Notes under the pieces: model-generated | Database searches by the model: none | Told to the model about the DNA's origin: nothing | The model's input: the letters and a program-made list of their open reading frames with translations, nothing else | Source of the DNA: Bacillus shivajii | Lineage (GTDB): Bacteria; Bacillota; Bacilli; Bacillales; Salisediminibacteriaceae | Direction of reading: 5' to 3' | NCBI RefSeq assembly: GCF_020519665.1 | Contig: NZ_CP084703.1 | Span: 3,906,001-3,970,000, forward strand | Length of the DNA stretch: 64,000 bases | Translations under genes and position numbers: made by a program | Part shown: positions 1-9,966 of the stretch, piece after piece | How the letters are laid out: each line of letters begins with the position of its first letter | How positions within the stretch are numbered: position 1 is the stretch's first letter

Positions 1-461
1 ATACTAAATGCTACAGCAAGACCAGGTAAAATAATCCCTGTCATCGTATTCGTTAATCCCAATTGGTTAAGAATTAAATATACTGGGATCATTGTTACTT
101 GACCAGGAATCATCATTGTCGCAAGAATGGTATAGAAAATATATTTTCTACCCTTAAATTCATACTTCGCAAAAGCATACCCTGCCATACCATTAAAGAG
201 TAGGCCGATAAATGAGAAGAAAACAATGATGAGAGTGTTTCTTAAATAAAGACCAAAGTTCAAGTTTGTAAATAATGCGATATAATTTTCAATGGTAGGA
301 TTTTGTGGTAAAAATGTTGGCGGCATTTGTACCGCTTCATTTAATGGTTTAAAGGAGCTCAATAACATCCACATAAATGGGATGGAAATAATAATTCCTC
401 CTGCCACCAACAAGAAAATCATAAAACCCTTTTCTAATTTCTGCTTTGTTACTGATGACAT
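1..461 (-). CDS. CUT1 sugar ABC transporter permease, MalG type (partial, 3' end outside window)
   Basis: The reverse strand reads from an ATG at 461 (MSSVTKQKLEKGFMIFLV...) through several hydrophobic segments to the window edge without a stop. A GGGGGTG ribosome binding site lies just upstream. The visible part has the inner-membrane permease look: an N-terminal membrane helix, a long extracytoplasmic loop (PTFLPQNPTIENY) and then the membrane core (GMAGYAFAKYEFKGRK). This is the layout of MalG/MsmG-type CUT1 permeases. It follows a MalF-type permease and a binding protein on the same strand and should be the last transporter gene of the beta-1,2-oligoglucan operon. The C-terminal EAA loop, which contacts the ATPase, is not visible. 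Confidence 0.9.
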   Translation of the reverse strand, partial: MSSVTKQKLEKGFMIFLLVAGGIIISIPFMWMLLSSFKPLNEAVQMPPTFLPQNPTIENYIALFTNLNFGLYLRNTLIIVFFSFIGLLFNGMAGYAFAKYEFKGRKYIFYTILATMMIPGQVTMIPVYLILNQLGLTNTMTGIILPGLAVAFS

Positions 462-505
462 CGTCGTTTCACCCCCACATTAGCAACGAATCTGATTTCA
501 TAACA

Positions 506-1423
506 TTAATATTCCACATCAGATTTTCGGAATTTAAATTGAACTAATGTCACAATAATAATCATGAAGAATAACACAAAGGATGCAGCAGCTGCATAGC
601 CAAATTCACTTAATCGGAAACCGCTTCTGTAAATAAATAACGCCATTGACAAGGTTCCATCTAACGGTCCACCATTCGTCATAACGTATGGCTCTTCGAA
701 GAACTGAAGCCATCCAATCAACGTTGTTACCGTAATAAAGAACGTTGCAAAGCGTAAAAGTGGAATCGTGACATGCCATAAAATCTGTAAACGGTTGGCC
801 CCATCCACTTTCGCTGCTTCATAGTATTCTTTCGGAATCCCTTGTAATGCAGCTAAGAAGATGATCATATTAATTCCGATCCCTTTCCAAACGGCAAGAA
901 GAATTAATGATATTTTGGCCAGAGTAGGCTGTTCAAGCCATGGTACTCTACCGATCTCAACAAGAGATAGAAAATAGTTAAAGAGACCATAGTGCGTGTT
1001 ATATAAAAATCCCCAAATAACTGCAACAGCTACGATATTCGTGATCGACGGCATGTAGTAGACTGCCCGGAAGAAATTAAAAATCTTTTCTTTTCCATAG
1101 TTAAGTAGTAATGCAACACTAAGTGAAGATACAATCACTAGTGGTACACCAAGGATTACGTAAAATAACGTATTGAAAATCGAAGTGATAAAGACGCTAT
1201 CGTTAAATAACTTTATATAGTTTTCAAGTCCAACAAAGCTAATTTGAGACCAATCAGCTAATCCCCTCAAGTTAATGTCTGTAAAACTGATAAAAAAGGC
1301 AACTACGATAGGAATCAGACTGAACATTAGTAACAACAGAAATGCAGGAGCTATAAATAAGTATGGATGTCGATCTCTATAAAGGGTCTTAAAAAAGCTT
1401 CCCAACCTTCTCCCCCCTAACAT
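506..1423 (-). CDS. CUT1 sugar ABC transporter permease, MalF type
   Basis: About 305 residues with six predicted membrane helices and the cytoplasmic EAA loop (YEAAKVDGANRLQ, near residue 200) that docks on the ABC ATPase. This is typical of BPD_transp_1 permeases of the CUT1 family. It pairs with the following MalG-type permease and the preceding binding lipoprotein to form an importer for oligosaccharides. The start is uncertain: a TTG at 1432 has no clear ribosome binding site, the ATG at 1423 is chosen here, and a TTG at 1405 lies close behind a GGGGGGAG stretch. No ATPase gene is nearby. Family confidence is high; substrate is inferred from the neighbouring GH94 and GH3 genes. Confidence 0.9.
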   Translation of the reverse strand: MLGGRRLGSFFKTLYRDRHPYLFIAPAFLLLLMFSLIPIVVAFFISFTDINLRGLADWSQISFVGLENYIKLFNDSVFITSIFNTLFYVILGVPLVIVSSLSVALLLNYGKEKIFNFFRAVYYMPSITNIVAVAVIWGFLYNTHYGLFNYFLSLVEIGRVPWLEQPTLAKISLILLAVWKGIGINMIIFLAALQGIPKEYYEAAKVDGANRLQILWHVTIPLLRFATFFITVTTLIGWLQFFEEPYVMTNGGPLDGTLSMALFIYRSGFRLSEFGYAAAASFVLFFMIIIVTLVQFKFRKSDVEY

Positions 1424-1432
1424 TTTAAACAA

Positions 1433-1527
1433 TGATTTTTTTCTTAATATAAAGGGAAGAGCCGCCTATTAGCTGGTTTGATACCAATGACTAATCGACA
1501 GCTCCCCACCTAATCGATTATACCTGT
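1433..1527. other. binding-protein/permease spacer with weak inverted repeat
   Basis: The 95-bp gap between the binding-protein stop and the permease start has short complementary arms (GGGA-GAGC near 1453 and GCTCCCC near 1500). It could fold into an imperfect hairpin. Clearer hairpins occupy the same place in the two other sugar-transport operons of the window, so it may lower permease expression relative to the binding protein. The support is weak. Confidence 0.3.
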
Positions 1528-2757
1528 TTATTCAGACAAGATGTCATTTTCAACTTTATCTCTGAACTTGTCCAGTTCCTCATGTAAATCTTCTCCACCT
1601 ACATTTACTCGTTCCATGGATCTAATCATCTCTTGAGCAATTGCTTCCCATTCTGGAAGTTGAGGTGATGCTTTTGTTTCTTCAAGCTGCTCACCAAAAA
1701 CAGAGAGCATTTCATCTTCTTCTAATACTGGGTCGTTCCATGCATCGACATTAGAAGGTAATGTATTTGAGATTTCATACCACTCTAGTTGCGTTTGCTC
1801 ATCAACTAAGAATGAAATGAATTCTAGAGATTCTTCTACCATTTCTGTGTTATGGAAAACAGTTAAGTTCGATCCACCAATAAATGAAGTATTCGTCTCT
1901 TTTGCAGGAAGAGTCGCTACAGCCCAGTCTCCTTCAATTTCTGGAGCTTCATTATTAAGGATGTTAACCATCCAAGGTCCACTTTGGAACATCGGTTGTA
2001 CACCGCTGCTGAATGATTGGACAATTTCTAACTGGCCTGATGTTGGTGTTACACCTTCTGCAAAGAAACTATGGTGAAATTCCATCGCTTCCACAAATTC
2101 AGGGCTTGTAAAGTCAGTGTTTCCATTTTCATCAATGAAGTCACTACCATTTTGCCAAGCAAACATAAATGGAACGAACTGGTCATTTTGGTCAATGTCA
2201 AAACCGTAGTAGTCTTCACCACGATCTGCAAGCTTAGTTGCAGCATCTTTTAATTCTTCCCAAGTTGCCGGAGCTTCATCATAACCAACTTCAGCTAATA
2301 AGTCTGTTCGGTAGTATAAAACACGTGTATCAACATACCATGGAATACCTACAAGCTCATCATTATATTCCATTGATTCAGCTGCACCATCAAAGTAATT
2401 CTCTTTATTAAACTCTGGGTATTCATCAAGGTAAGGAGATAAATCAAGCATCATCCCTACATCACCAAATTCAGGTACCCATGAAGTTCCTAGTTGAAGA
2501 ACGTCAGGCCCCTCACCAGATGCAACAGCTGTTAATAGTCTTTCATGAGCTTGTCCCCATGGAATTGCTTGAACATTTACTGATATATCTGGGTTTTCCG
2601 CTTCGAATTTTTCCGCTAATTCCGGAAGTAATGTTCCTTCTTCACCCATTGCCCAGACTCTGATCTCTTGATCTTCTTCTGAGCCACCACCGCATGCAGT
2701 TAACAACATTGCTCCACCAATCAATAAAGTTGAAAGTAATTGGAACTTTTTAAACAT
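1528..2757 (-). CDS. extracellular solute-binding lipoprotein, family 1 (putative beta-1,2-oligoglucan binding)
   Basis: 409 residues. A signal peptide ends in a lipobox (LLTACGGG, Cys22), so the mature protein is lipid-anchored outside the membrane. The rest has the SBP_bac_1 layout: EIRVWAMGEEGTLLPELAEKFEAENPDI at the N-terminus, then the AWQNGSDF and GPWMV regions. It binds sugar and delivers it to the two downstream permeases. The ATG at 2757 has a GGGGAGAAA ribosome binding site. Two palindromic operators lie upstream (2819-2830 and 2988-2999). Gene order with GH94 and GH3 parallels the Listeria innocua cluster whose binding protein takes sophorooligosaccharides, so that substrate is inferred. 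Confidence 0.9.
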   Translation of the reverse strand: MFKKFQLLSTLLIGGAMLLTACGGGSEEDQEIRVWAMGEEGTLLPELAEKFEAENPDISVNVQAIPWGQAHERLLTAVASGEGPDVLQLGTSWVPEFGDVGMMLDLSPYLDEYPEFNKENYFDGAAESMEYNDELVGIPWYVDTRVLYYRTDLLAEVGYDEAPATWEELKDAATKLADRGEDYYGFDIDQNDQFVPFMFAWQNGSDFIDENGNTDFTSPEFVEAMEFHHSFFAEGVTPTSGQLEIVQSFSSGVQPMFQSGPWMVNILNNEAPEIEGDWAVATLPAKETNTSFIGGSNLTVFHNTEMVEESLEFISFLVDEQTQLEWYEISNTLPSNVDAWNDPVLEEDEMLSVFGEQLEETKASPQLPEWEAIAQEMIRSMERVNVGGEDLHEELDKFRDKVENDILSE

Positions 2758-2818
2758 CGTATTTCTCCCCTTTTTTATAATATTGACTAGATTACATCAT
2801 TCAAAGTTACACTTCCTG

Positions 2819-2830
2819 TGAAACGTTTCA
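2819..2830. promoter_or_regulatory. LacI-family operator, TGAAACGTTTCA
   Basis: Perfect 12-bp palindrome 62 bp upstream of the binding-protein start. The same palindrome or a close variant occurs upstream of the lacI and GH3 genes, so it is probably the binding site of the LacI protein encoded at 3150-4148. Confidence 0.7.
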
Positions 2831-2987
2831 TTTTATTACAAAATAAAAATGTGAAAAACAATAGTCATTTCCATTACATACGTCTAAATATGTAATGTTT
2901 TTCTCTCATTATCTCTTGACCTATGCTCCTCCCCCTTCTTTTTTCAACATCAGTTGATAGAAATCAGTATCGTTGAAAAAAGTTAGT

Positions 2988-2999
2988 TGAAACGTTTCG
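2988..2999. promoter_or_regulatory. LacI-family operator, TGAAACGTTTCG
   Basis: Near-perfect copy of the palindrome at 2819, further upstream of the binding-protein gene and just beyond the lacI stop codon. Two spaced operators would permit looping repression. A looser relative (TGAAACCTTTCA) sits near 3084-3095. Confidence 0.65.
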
Positions 3000-3149
3000 A
3001 TAAATTCATTATAAATGAACATGTATCCGTTTTCAATATGTTTTTATACACTTTTAAAAAAAAGAAAAATGAAAGATTTCCTCATGAAACCTTTCATTAT
3101 CATTATCACATGAAAAGAACGTATTTATTCGTTTTGATCAACCTACCAC

Positions 3150-4148
3150 TTACGGTTTTAAAACCTTCACAGAGTCTCGAATCACCATATCCGTCTCAAG
3201 TGAATAAGCGTTTTTCACACCTTCACCTTCTAGGACTTGAAAGATTAAATGTGAAGATAATTTTCCCATTTCATACATCGGTTGTTTAACAGTCGTTAAC
3301 GGTGGCTGTACATAAGGAGCGAGTTGAATATCATCAAATCCAATGATTGAAATATCATTTGGCACATCAATTTCATTTTCCTTAAACGCTTCTAGTCCGC
3401 CAATCGCCATTTCATCATTGGCGTAAAAAACAGCCTCGGGTAATTCCCCTTGATGGATAAGCATCTTTGTCGCCTGATATCCACCTTGTTTCGTAAACTT
3501 TCCGTTTATATTCCACTTCGTATAATACGGCAAGTCGTTCTCTGTTAGAGCCTTTTTAAATCCTTCCAATCTTAATTGACTATCTAGTGATGTTTTCGGT
3601 CCACTAATAAAAGCAAGGCTTTTATGCCCTTGATTGACCAAATAGTTTGCTGCCGAATACGAACCTGCTGAGTTATCGACATTGACACTAATGATATCCT
3701 GCTCATTAGGCATTTCACGATCCAATACAATAATCGGAAACCCTTTTCTAGAAGAATCGACAATCAACTGTGTGTCGATATTATGAGCTAACAGGATGAC
3801 ACCATCGGCTCTTTTTTCACGCAAAAACTTTGCTGCTGTTGAACTTTCATCACCGTAAGAGCTACATACGACTAAGTCATATCCGTGCTCCATAACGACC
3901 TCTTGAACACCTTGAATGAGCTCTGAATAGAAAGGACCGATTAAGTCGCTTAATATAAGCGCAATCATATTCGTTTTATTCATTTTCAAATCCATGGCAT
4001 AACCATTCTTTTGATAGTTAAGCTCTTTGGCTGCAGCCATCACTTTTCTTCTTGTATTTTCACTAATTTTCTTCGTGCCGTTAAGTGCATAGGATGCTGT
4101 TGATACAGCCACTCCAGCTAATTTGGCAACATCTTTTATCGTAGCCAT
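3150..4148 (-). CDS. LacI/GalR-family transcriptional regulator of the beta-1,2-oligoglucan cluster
   Basis: 332 residues. The N-terminal helix-turn-helix plus hinge reads MATIKDVAKLAGVAVSTASYALNGTKKIS. A periplasmic-binding-protein-like sensor domain follows (MIALILSDLIGPFYSELIQGV ... IIGFDDIQLAPYVQPPLTTV). Such proteins repress sugar genes until a sugar ligand releases them. The gene lies between the enzyme genes and the transporter genes on the same strand and has operator-like palindromes in its own upstream region (4178-4189), which suggests autoregulation. It starts at the ATG at 4148. The ligand is not determined; a beta-1,2-glucooligosaccharide is inferred from context. Confidence 0.93.
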   Translation of the reverse strand: MATIKDVAKLAGVAVSTASYALNGTKKISENTRRKVMAAAKELNYQKNGYAMDLKMNKTNMIALILSDLIGPFYSELIQGVQEVVMEHGYDLVVCSSYGDESSTAAKFLREKRADGVILLAHNIDTQLIVDSSRKGFPIIVLDREMPNEQDIISVNVDNSAGSYSAANYLVNQGHKSLAFISGPKTSLDSQLRLEGFKKALTENDLPYYTKWNINGKFTKQGGYQATKMLIHQGELPEAVFYANDEMAIGGLEAFKENEIDVPNDISIIGFDDIQLAPYVQPPLTTVKQPMYEMGKLSSHLIFQVLEGEGVKNAYSLETDMVIRDSVKVLKP

Positions 4149-4177
4149 TTTATTTTCTCCTTCCCGTCAAAAGAGGG

Positions 4178-4223
4178 TGAAACGTTTCGAATATCTCATT
4201 TCATTTTATGTAAAACGTTTTCA
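4178..4223. promoter_or_regulatory. paired operator/cre-like sites upstream of lacI
   Basis: TGAAACGTTTCG at 4178-4189 matches the cluster operator. GTAAAACGTTTTCA at about 4210-4223 is a second CG-centred site resembling LacI/CcpA boxes. Both lie in the 143-bp gap between the GH94 stop and the lacI start. Confidence 0.6.
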
Positions 4224-4291
4224 AAAGTCAAATGGAGGCTGACATATACATATCAACCTCCATCGACTATACCGCTTTTACTTTTATTTTT

Positions 4292-7200
4292 CTACTTCAA
4301 ATAAATATCAACCTTGTTTTCACGATCTTGAACAAAGCCTGCATCCTTATTCAATCTAAAGCCACCTTCACGATAGCGATTTTCGAGCGTCTCGAAATGA
4401 ACTTTTTCACCATTTAACGTTAGTTCATTCTCACTCGCACGTAAGTGATAAACAAACGTGACTTGTTTTTCATCAAACTCATATTTCAATGTAAGCCCAT
4501 CAAAGGTTTCAGGCAATACTGGATCAATCACTAAATCTCCGCCTTCTTGACGAATACCAAGACATTGTGAGATTAACTGATTTAGATAGATCCCCGGGCC
4601 GCTCGAGTAAATTCTCCATCCGCCTTTCACTTGGACATTACCTTTCTTCAACTCACCAAACTTTTCAGCCGCTTCATATCGTGTATTGAACTTCCCGTCC
4701 GAACTACTAAAGTACGCATTGCTTTGGCGATGCTCAGCATTTGGCACGACATCCTTAATTCCGATTGGATTAATCGTTTGCAGACCGTTCCACACTTCAT
4801 CCGTTTTTCCAAGCTTTGCCATCGCCTCCACAAAACGAATATGTGCGTGAACATACTGTAAGCCAATTTCTCGTCCGAAATTCGACGCTTGCTCGGCACG
4901 CTTAAAGTGTTTGCTCACTCCACCGGTGTATTTCGCTGGTTGATTCATGAGTCGAACACCGTCTGGACAAGCTAAGTGCTCTTTAATTAATTCATAATGA
5001 GCATTTGCTTTCTCTGGAGAAATTAACTCACTGATAATACTTCGCTGCATTGGTAATAAACGATAATCAATCCCTGTTTTTGTATCTTCTGGATGCAACA
5101 TTTTCTCCGGCTTTTCTTGGTCTTCCATGTAAAGAAAACCAGGGATGACATCACTATCAAGAATATAACGTTCAAAGTCACTCTGAATTCCCGCAGCAAG
5201 ATCTTTTAATGTTGCAGATTCAGCTGGGTCCGCTTCCTCCATCACATTGCCTAACTGATGAATGACTTGATACGTTAAAGCAACGGTCCAGCTGCTCACT
5301 AAATATTGTTTTAAATCTTGATTGGCCGGCTGTAACGTATCATCCCAATCTCCATCATCATAAGAAGAAAGGTGAGTATCATGTAAGAAATGGTTTTTAA
5401 TATAAGCCAGTTGTTTTTTCACATGATCGAGTAATGTTTCTTTCTTTTCCGTAAAACCAAATGTCTCACGTGAAGTATAAGGAATCTCTTCTTGTAAGAA
5501 ATCATAGTCCTTTGTGATCGTTAAATAATCGCTTACGACCTTCAATGGCCAAACAATAATATCGCCATGGCTGTCATCTTGCTGTATTTTGTAATAGTCA
5601 TCAATCATAAACCATTGCGGCCAGTCACCTTGATCTTCATATTGATGAGCGTATACTTTTCGTAAAATGTCTTTCACTTGTTCATATTTTTGCGTCGCAA
5701 AGAAATACTCCGTCGGCCCTTGGCACACATCTCTTGTGCCCCATGCCGCTCCTCCGTATTGCTCTAAGCCATGAGGAACGGAATAGTGTACGAGCATATT
5801 GTGCGTATACCACCACGCAAGAGCATTCATTTTATTCAATTCTTCAGAAGTTTCCTCGCCAAACGAAAGTTCAAACCCGTTTAACATGCTTTGATAATAG
5901 TTACGGTACCTCTTTACTTCCGTCGTGAAATCACGATTCTCAGCTGGTGTCGCCTCTCCATCAAGGGATCCGACAACAGTTAGCGACCACTCATCAGTCG
6001 GATCAAGTTCAAACACAACTAATGAAGCCGCACCCTGATCGACATTTTCCGCTAATACCGTTTCATCACCAACGCTTACATTCTCAGCATCAAACGAAAG
6101 ACTGTATTGTAAACGAGGGTAAATGTTATAACTTTCCGATGCTTCATCTGCAGTAAAAACAAAGTTCCCGTCTCGTTCAGATAAATGGAATGGCGCATCA
6201 TATTCGTTGTTGTTTAAACTTATTTGATTTGTCACGACAAAACGATACTGCTTCCCTTGTGTCGATTGAACATGTAAATGAAGTTCGGCTGAATCAACAA
6301 CTGTATAATTCGTAATAATTATTAGGTCATCCTCCGTTTTGTAATACCAACGGTTAAAGTTAAAGCCCATTTCATAAAGAGAAGGCATCGTTAATAAATG
6401 ATACGAACCATTTTCCTCGATATAAATTCGCTGTCCTGATGTTTTCATCACATTTAAATGACTTCTTACGTTTGTCATCATTTTATTAAAATTCGTATTT
6501 CCAACGACAAGTTGAGCGTTGAAAATTCCGTACATATAAGACGTTGACGTTAATACATCTGTGTCGAGATCATGGTTGTTCCCTGACATAAGAATGTGCC
6601 CATGTGGTCGTTCAACTATCATCTCTTTTTCCTTTAAAACGACATGTTCATAGCTGTCCGTAAAGAAAGCGAGTAAGTTCCCATTTTCTCTTTCTTCTAG
6701 CTGGCGTTGAGGAAAATATTCCGCAATTTCCTCTTCTGTCATGTCTAACGTTTTTACCGGTTCACCGATCTTTGTTTGTACGGCTTGTGTCTTCTCACTT
6801 TTAAATTCGGCAGATTTTGCTTGAACTTCTGCCCAAGCTTCAGTCAGTTCATCTTGAAACTCGAGTTCGTTAATTGCTTCAGGATGATCCTCTTTAAACA
6901 AACCGTAAAACGGGATAACCGCTGTACCTTTCACCATCATCTTCTCAGTGACTAGCCCGATATAAGCAAACTCGTATTGATACGTTTCGTTCGGGAATTC
7001 TACTGCTGCCAAAATCTCAGGCTTGTTCGTTTCTTTATAAGACTTGCCGAAAAACTGGAATCCATCTGTACAGAAACCAACTGTCTTTGCTAAAGAACCT
7101 TGCTGTAAATAAGGAAATTGACCATCTTGAGGCTGGTTTTGTCTGCTGCAAACGACATATCCTCTTTTTTCATCGTTAAAAACGGTATGGTCAATGTATT

Positions 7201-7636
7201 GAGATGTATACGCTTCGTTCGTTCTCACCATGCCTGGATTTCCTAACCCGACATCTTGTCCATAAACAACATCCACGACCGCTTCTTCGGCATTCACTTC
7301 CACTTCCCAAAACCAAAATCCCTTTTCTGATAAAGAGAATGTTACCGTATAAGCTAGCTCGTCAACCTCTCCTTGCCAAACAACTGTTGATTCACCGAAA
7401 GCCACTTCGCTTTTTGATTGAACGCCTAAAAGCGGCTCAACTTGTTTAATCGATTCTCCCTCATAAATGCGTAAATAAAGATTATTTAACGCACCATCAA
7501 TCGGATTTGAGAACCATTGATTAATCATTGTGTTTGCATAAAACACATTGTATAGGTCGCCACTATTTAAAAATGTAAAGCGATGTTGCCCTGACTTCAC
7601 TTCATGTTTTACTTGATCGACTGTCACTTTTGTCAT
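4292..7636 (-). CDS. GH94 phosphorylase, probable 1,2-beta-oligoglucan phosphorylase (SOGP-like)
   Basis: 1114 residues with no signal peptide, so cytoplasmic. The long N-terminal beta-rich half and C-terminal (alpha/alpha)6 half fit GH94, and the size fits the Listeria innocua sophorooligosaccharide phosphorylase rather than the shorter cellobiose phosphorylases. The GDWDDTLQ segment (about residue 760) aligns with the ADWNDCL region that carries the general-acid Asp of GH94 enzymes. WGTRDVCQGPTEYF (about 630) and SSGPGIYLNQLI near the C-terminus are also characteristic. The predicted reaction is phosphorolysis of beta-1,2-glucooligosaccharides to glucose 1-phosphate and a shortened chain. 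It lies 96 bp downstream of the GH3 gene. Specificity is inferred; the GH94 call is firm. Confidence 0.85.
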   Translation of the reverse strand: MTKVTVDQVKHEVKSGQHRFTFLNSGDLYNVFYANTMINQWFSNPIDGALNNLYLRIYEGESIKQVEPLLGVQSKSEVAFGESTVVWQGEVDELAYTVTFSLSEKGFWFWEVEVNAEEAVVDVVYGQDVGLGNPGMVRTNEAYTSQYIDHTVFNDEKRGYVVCSRQNQPQDGQFPYLQQGSLAKTVGFCTDGFQFFGKSYKETNKPEILAAVEFPNETYQYEFAYIGLVTEKMMVKGTAVIPFYGLFKEDHPEAINELEFQDELTEAWAEVQAKSAEFKSEKTQAVQTKIGEPVKTLDMTEEEIAEYFPQRQLEERENGNLLAFFTDSYEHVVLKEKEMIVERPHGHILMSGNNHDLDTDVLTSTSYMYGIFNAQLVVGNTNFNKMMTNVRSHLNVMKTSGQRIYIEENGSYHLLTMPSLYEMGFNFNRWYYKTEDDLIIITNYTVVDSAELHLHVQSTQGKQYRFVVTNQISLNNNEYDAPFHLSERDGNFVFTADEASESYNIYPRLQYSLSFDAENVSVGDETVLAENVDQGAASLVVFELDPTDEWSLTVVGSLDGEATPAENRDFTTEVKRYRNYYQSMLNGFELSFGEETSEELNKMNALAWWYTHNMLVHYSVPHGLEQYGGAAWGTRDVCQGPTEYFFATQKYEQVKDILRKVYAHQYEDQGDWPQWFMIDDYYKIQQDDSHGDIIVWPLKVVSDYLTITKDYDFLQEEIPYTSRETFGFTEKKETLLDHVKKQLAYIKNHFLHDTHLSSYDDGDWDDTLQPANQDLKQYLVSSWTVALTYQVIHQLGNVMEEADPAESATLKDLAAGIQSDFERYILDSDVIPGFLYMEDQEKPEKMLHPEDTKTGIDYRLLPMQRSIISELISPEKANAHYELIKEHLACPDGVRLMNQPAKYTGGVSKHFKRAEQASNFGREIGLQYVHAHIRFVEAMAKLGKTDEVWNGLQTINPIGIKDVVPNAEHRQSNAYFSSSDGKFNTRYEAAEKFGELKKGNVQVKGGWRIYSSGPGIYLNQLISQCLGIRQEGGDLVIDPVLPETFDGLTLKYEFDEKQVTFVYHLRASENELTLNGEKVHFETLENRYREGGFRLNKDAGFVQDRENKVDIYLK

Positions 7637-7732
7637 TTGTCTCCCCCATTTTATGACTGCTTCATTTTATTTTTCCGTAAACGCTCTTTTGAATCCACAT
7701 TGTTCTAGCGAGATTGCTGAACTTTTGATTCG

Positions 7733-9913
7733 TTATTTACTAGAAACTAACGTAAACGGGTACGCCTTTGTATCACGGCTATTCGAACCGACATAAGCCA
7801 CAAACTCACCGTTATCACTACTAAACTCAAGATCACTATGGTGATACCTTAAATCTTTTTCTTCAATTGTGAATTCCACTGTCTCTTCTTCACCTGGCGC
7901 AATGGTGACCTTTTCAAACCCTTTTAGCTCTTTTACCGGACGAATCACTTCTCCTGCAACATCACGGACATACAATTGAACGACTTCTTCCCCTTCAACG
8001 CCTCCAGTGTTAGCGACTTTCACCGTCACCGTGATTGGTTCATTTTGGGTTAACGTAGTACTCGATAACGCCACATCACGATATTCAAAAGTCGTGTAGC
8101 TCATTCCATACCCGAACGGGAACAGCGGTTCATTCGGAATGTCCAAGTATTGTGATACGTAACGCTCTTGTGCATTCGGTGCCCCTTGTGGGCGCCCTGT
8201 ATTAAAGGAATTGTAATAAACGGGAATTTGTCCGACAGAATAAGGAATCGACATCGATAAACGTCCAGATGGATTAGCATGACCCGTTAGTAAGGCAGCA
8301 ACCGCAGCTCCACCTTCTGTACCTGGATACCACGCTTCAAGAATCGCATCCGCTTCATGAATAACCCCATCTAAGTCGAGTGGTCTTCCGTTAAAGAGAA
8401 CAACGACGAGCTCCTTATTTAATTCTTTGACCTTTCTAATTAGTTCACGTTGCACTTTAGGTAAGCGAATATCTGCTAATGAACCGGCTTCCCCGCTCAT
8501 ATCAGAAGATTCGCCTAGGGCAAGAACAACGACATCACTTTGCTTTGCAGCATGAAGGGCTTCTTCAAGCTGTTCTGGCGTACCATTTTCAATGCCACAA
8601 CCTTCTGCAACGACTAGTTGATCTGGTGAAAAATACGTTTGCATCCCTTCTACAAGAGGGACTGCATTTTCAATTTTTCCTTGCATCGACCACGGTCCAA
8701 GAATGTCCTTCCCTTTTGCAAAAGGACCGATTACCGCCACTTTACTCGATTTTTCTAGAGGCAGAACCCCTTCTTCATTTTTCAATAAGACACAAGATTT
8801 CTCTGCCTGTTCACGTGCTACTTTACGATGCTCTTTTGAAAAAACAGTTTGTGTCTCTTTTTCTTTTGTAGCACTTCGATACGGATCTTCAAATAATCCT
8901 AATTTATTTTTCAACTCAAGAATTCGTAAAACCGATTCATCGAGTAGTGTTTCTGAAATGTCTCCGCTTTCAATTAACTCTGTTAAGTGGTTGACGTAGC
9001 AAGCTGTCATCATTTCGATATCAACACCGGCATTGATCGCTTTTAATGCCGCTTCTTTTTCATCAGCTGCAACGCCATGAGGAATCATTTCCTTCACTGC
9101 GCCCCAATCAGAAATCACGACACCGTCAAAACCCCATTCATCACGAAGCAACGTACGCATCAGCTTTTTATTGCCTGTTGCCGGAATGCCATCAACAGTA
9201 TTAAAAGCAGTCATCACCATTTCGCAACCTTCATCTAATGCTGCTTTATATGCCGGCAAGTAATATTCACGAAGCTGCCTTTCTGACATGTCGACCGTAT
9301 TATAATCACGCCCGCCTTCAGGTGCACCATAAGCTGCCATATGTTTCACACAAGCGGCAAGATGGTCATGACTCTCGGGATAATCTTCTCCTTGATACCC
9401 TTTCACAAAGGCTTTTGCGTATAAGCTATTTAACAGTGGGTCCTCCCCTGTTGATTCCATCACTCTTCCCCACCTTGGATCTCTAACTAAATCAACCATC
9501 GGGGCAAAAGTGACGTGAATACCTGAAGCCGTCGCTTCTTTTGCAGCAATTTCCGCACTCTTTTTTGCAAGTTCTAAATCCCAAGAACAACCGATCGCTA
9601 ATGGAACCGGAAAGATCGTTTCATAACCGTGAACGACGTCAGCCATCATCAGCAATGGAATTTTGTGGCGGCTTTTCTCTAGGTAAGCATCTTGAATCGC
9701 CTTCACTTCATCTGCTCCAGCTACCCCTAACGCCGATCCAGCATAACGAGCATCCTCTTTCGTAACACCCATTGTAGCAAGTGGACCAGTAATATCTCCT
9801 TCGCTTTTCGCCCCTTCAAAAAATGGCGGAGCCAATTGAATCAACTGGCCAATCTTTTCTTCTACTGTCAGTTTATCTAATAGTGAAAGTAAATCTGCTC
9901 TTTGCAAAACCAT
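7733..9913 (-). CDS. GH3 beta-glucosidase (putative sophorose/beta-1,2-glucoside hydrolase)
   Basis: About 726 residues, cytoplasmic. The N-terminal GH3 barrel includes the nucleophile segment GFDGVVISDWGAV (Asp of SDW). The second domain has GESSDMSGEAGSLADI, where the acid/base Glu is expected. A C-terminal fibronectin-III-like domain (NTGGVEGEEVVQLYVRD) completes the common bacterial layout. It probably hydrolyses the disaccharide left by the phosphorylase. The start is ambiguous: the ATG at 9913 is only 2 nt after AAGGGGG, while a TTG at 9907 is spaced 8 nt and a TTG at 9925 is possible. First gene of the enzyme operon, with operators and a cre-like site upstream. Confidence 0.9.
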   Translation of the reverse strand: MVLQRADLLSLLDKLTVEEKIGQLIQLAPPFFEGAKSEGDITGPLATMGVTKEDARYAGSALGVAGADEVKAIQDAYLEKSRHKIPLLMMADVVHGYETIFPVPLAIGCSWDLELAKKSAEIAAKEATASGIHVTFAPMVDLVRDPRWGRVMESTGEDPLLNSLYAKAFVKGYQGEDYPESHDHLAACVKHMAAYGAPEGGRDYNTVDMSERQLREYYLPAYKAALDEGCEMVMTAFNTVDGIPATGNKKLMRTLLRDEWGFDGVVISDWGAVKEMIPHGVAADEKEAALKAINAGVDIEMMTACYVNHLTELIESGDISETLLDESVLRILELKNKLGLFEDPYRSATKEKETQTVFSKEHRKVAREQAEKSCVLLKNEEGVLPLEKSSKVAVIGPFAKGKDILGPWSMQGKIENAVPLVEGMQTYFSPDQLVVAEGCGIENGTPEQLEEALHAAKQSDVVVLALGESSDMSGEAGSLADIRLPKVQRELIRKVKELNKELVVVLFNGRPLDLDGVIHEADAILEAWYPGTEGGAAVAALLTGHANPSGRLSMSIPYSVGQIPVYYNSFNTGRPQGAPNAQERYVSQYLDIPNEPLFPFGYGMSYTTFEYRDVALSSTTLTQNEPITVTVKVANTGGVEGEEVVQLYVRDVAGEVIRPVKELKGFEKVTIAPGEEETVEFTIEEKDLRYHHSDLEFSSDNGEFVAYVGSNSRDTKAYPFTLVSSK

Positions 9914-9966
9914 ATCCCCCTTCAATCCCTATGGAATCTATGTAATCAAAATGTTTTATTTTTATT

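Noticed and set aside
2987-3289. 100-codon plus-strand frame
   Set aside because: It starts inside an operator palindrome and overlaps the lacI gene antisense; no ribosome binding site.
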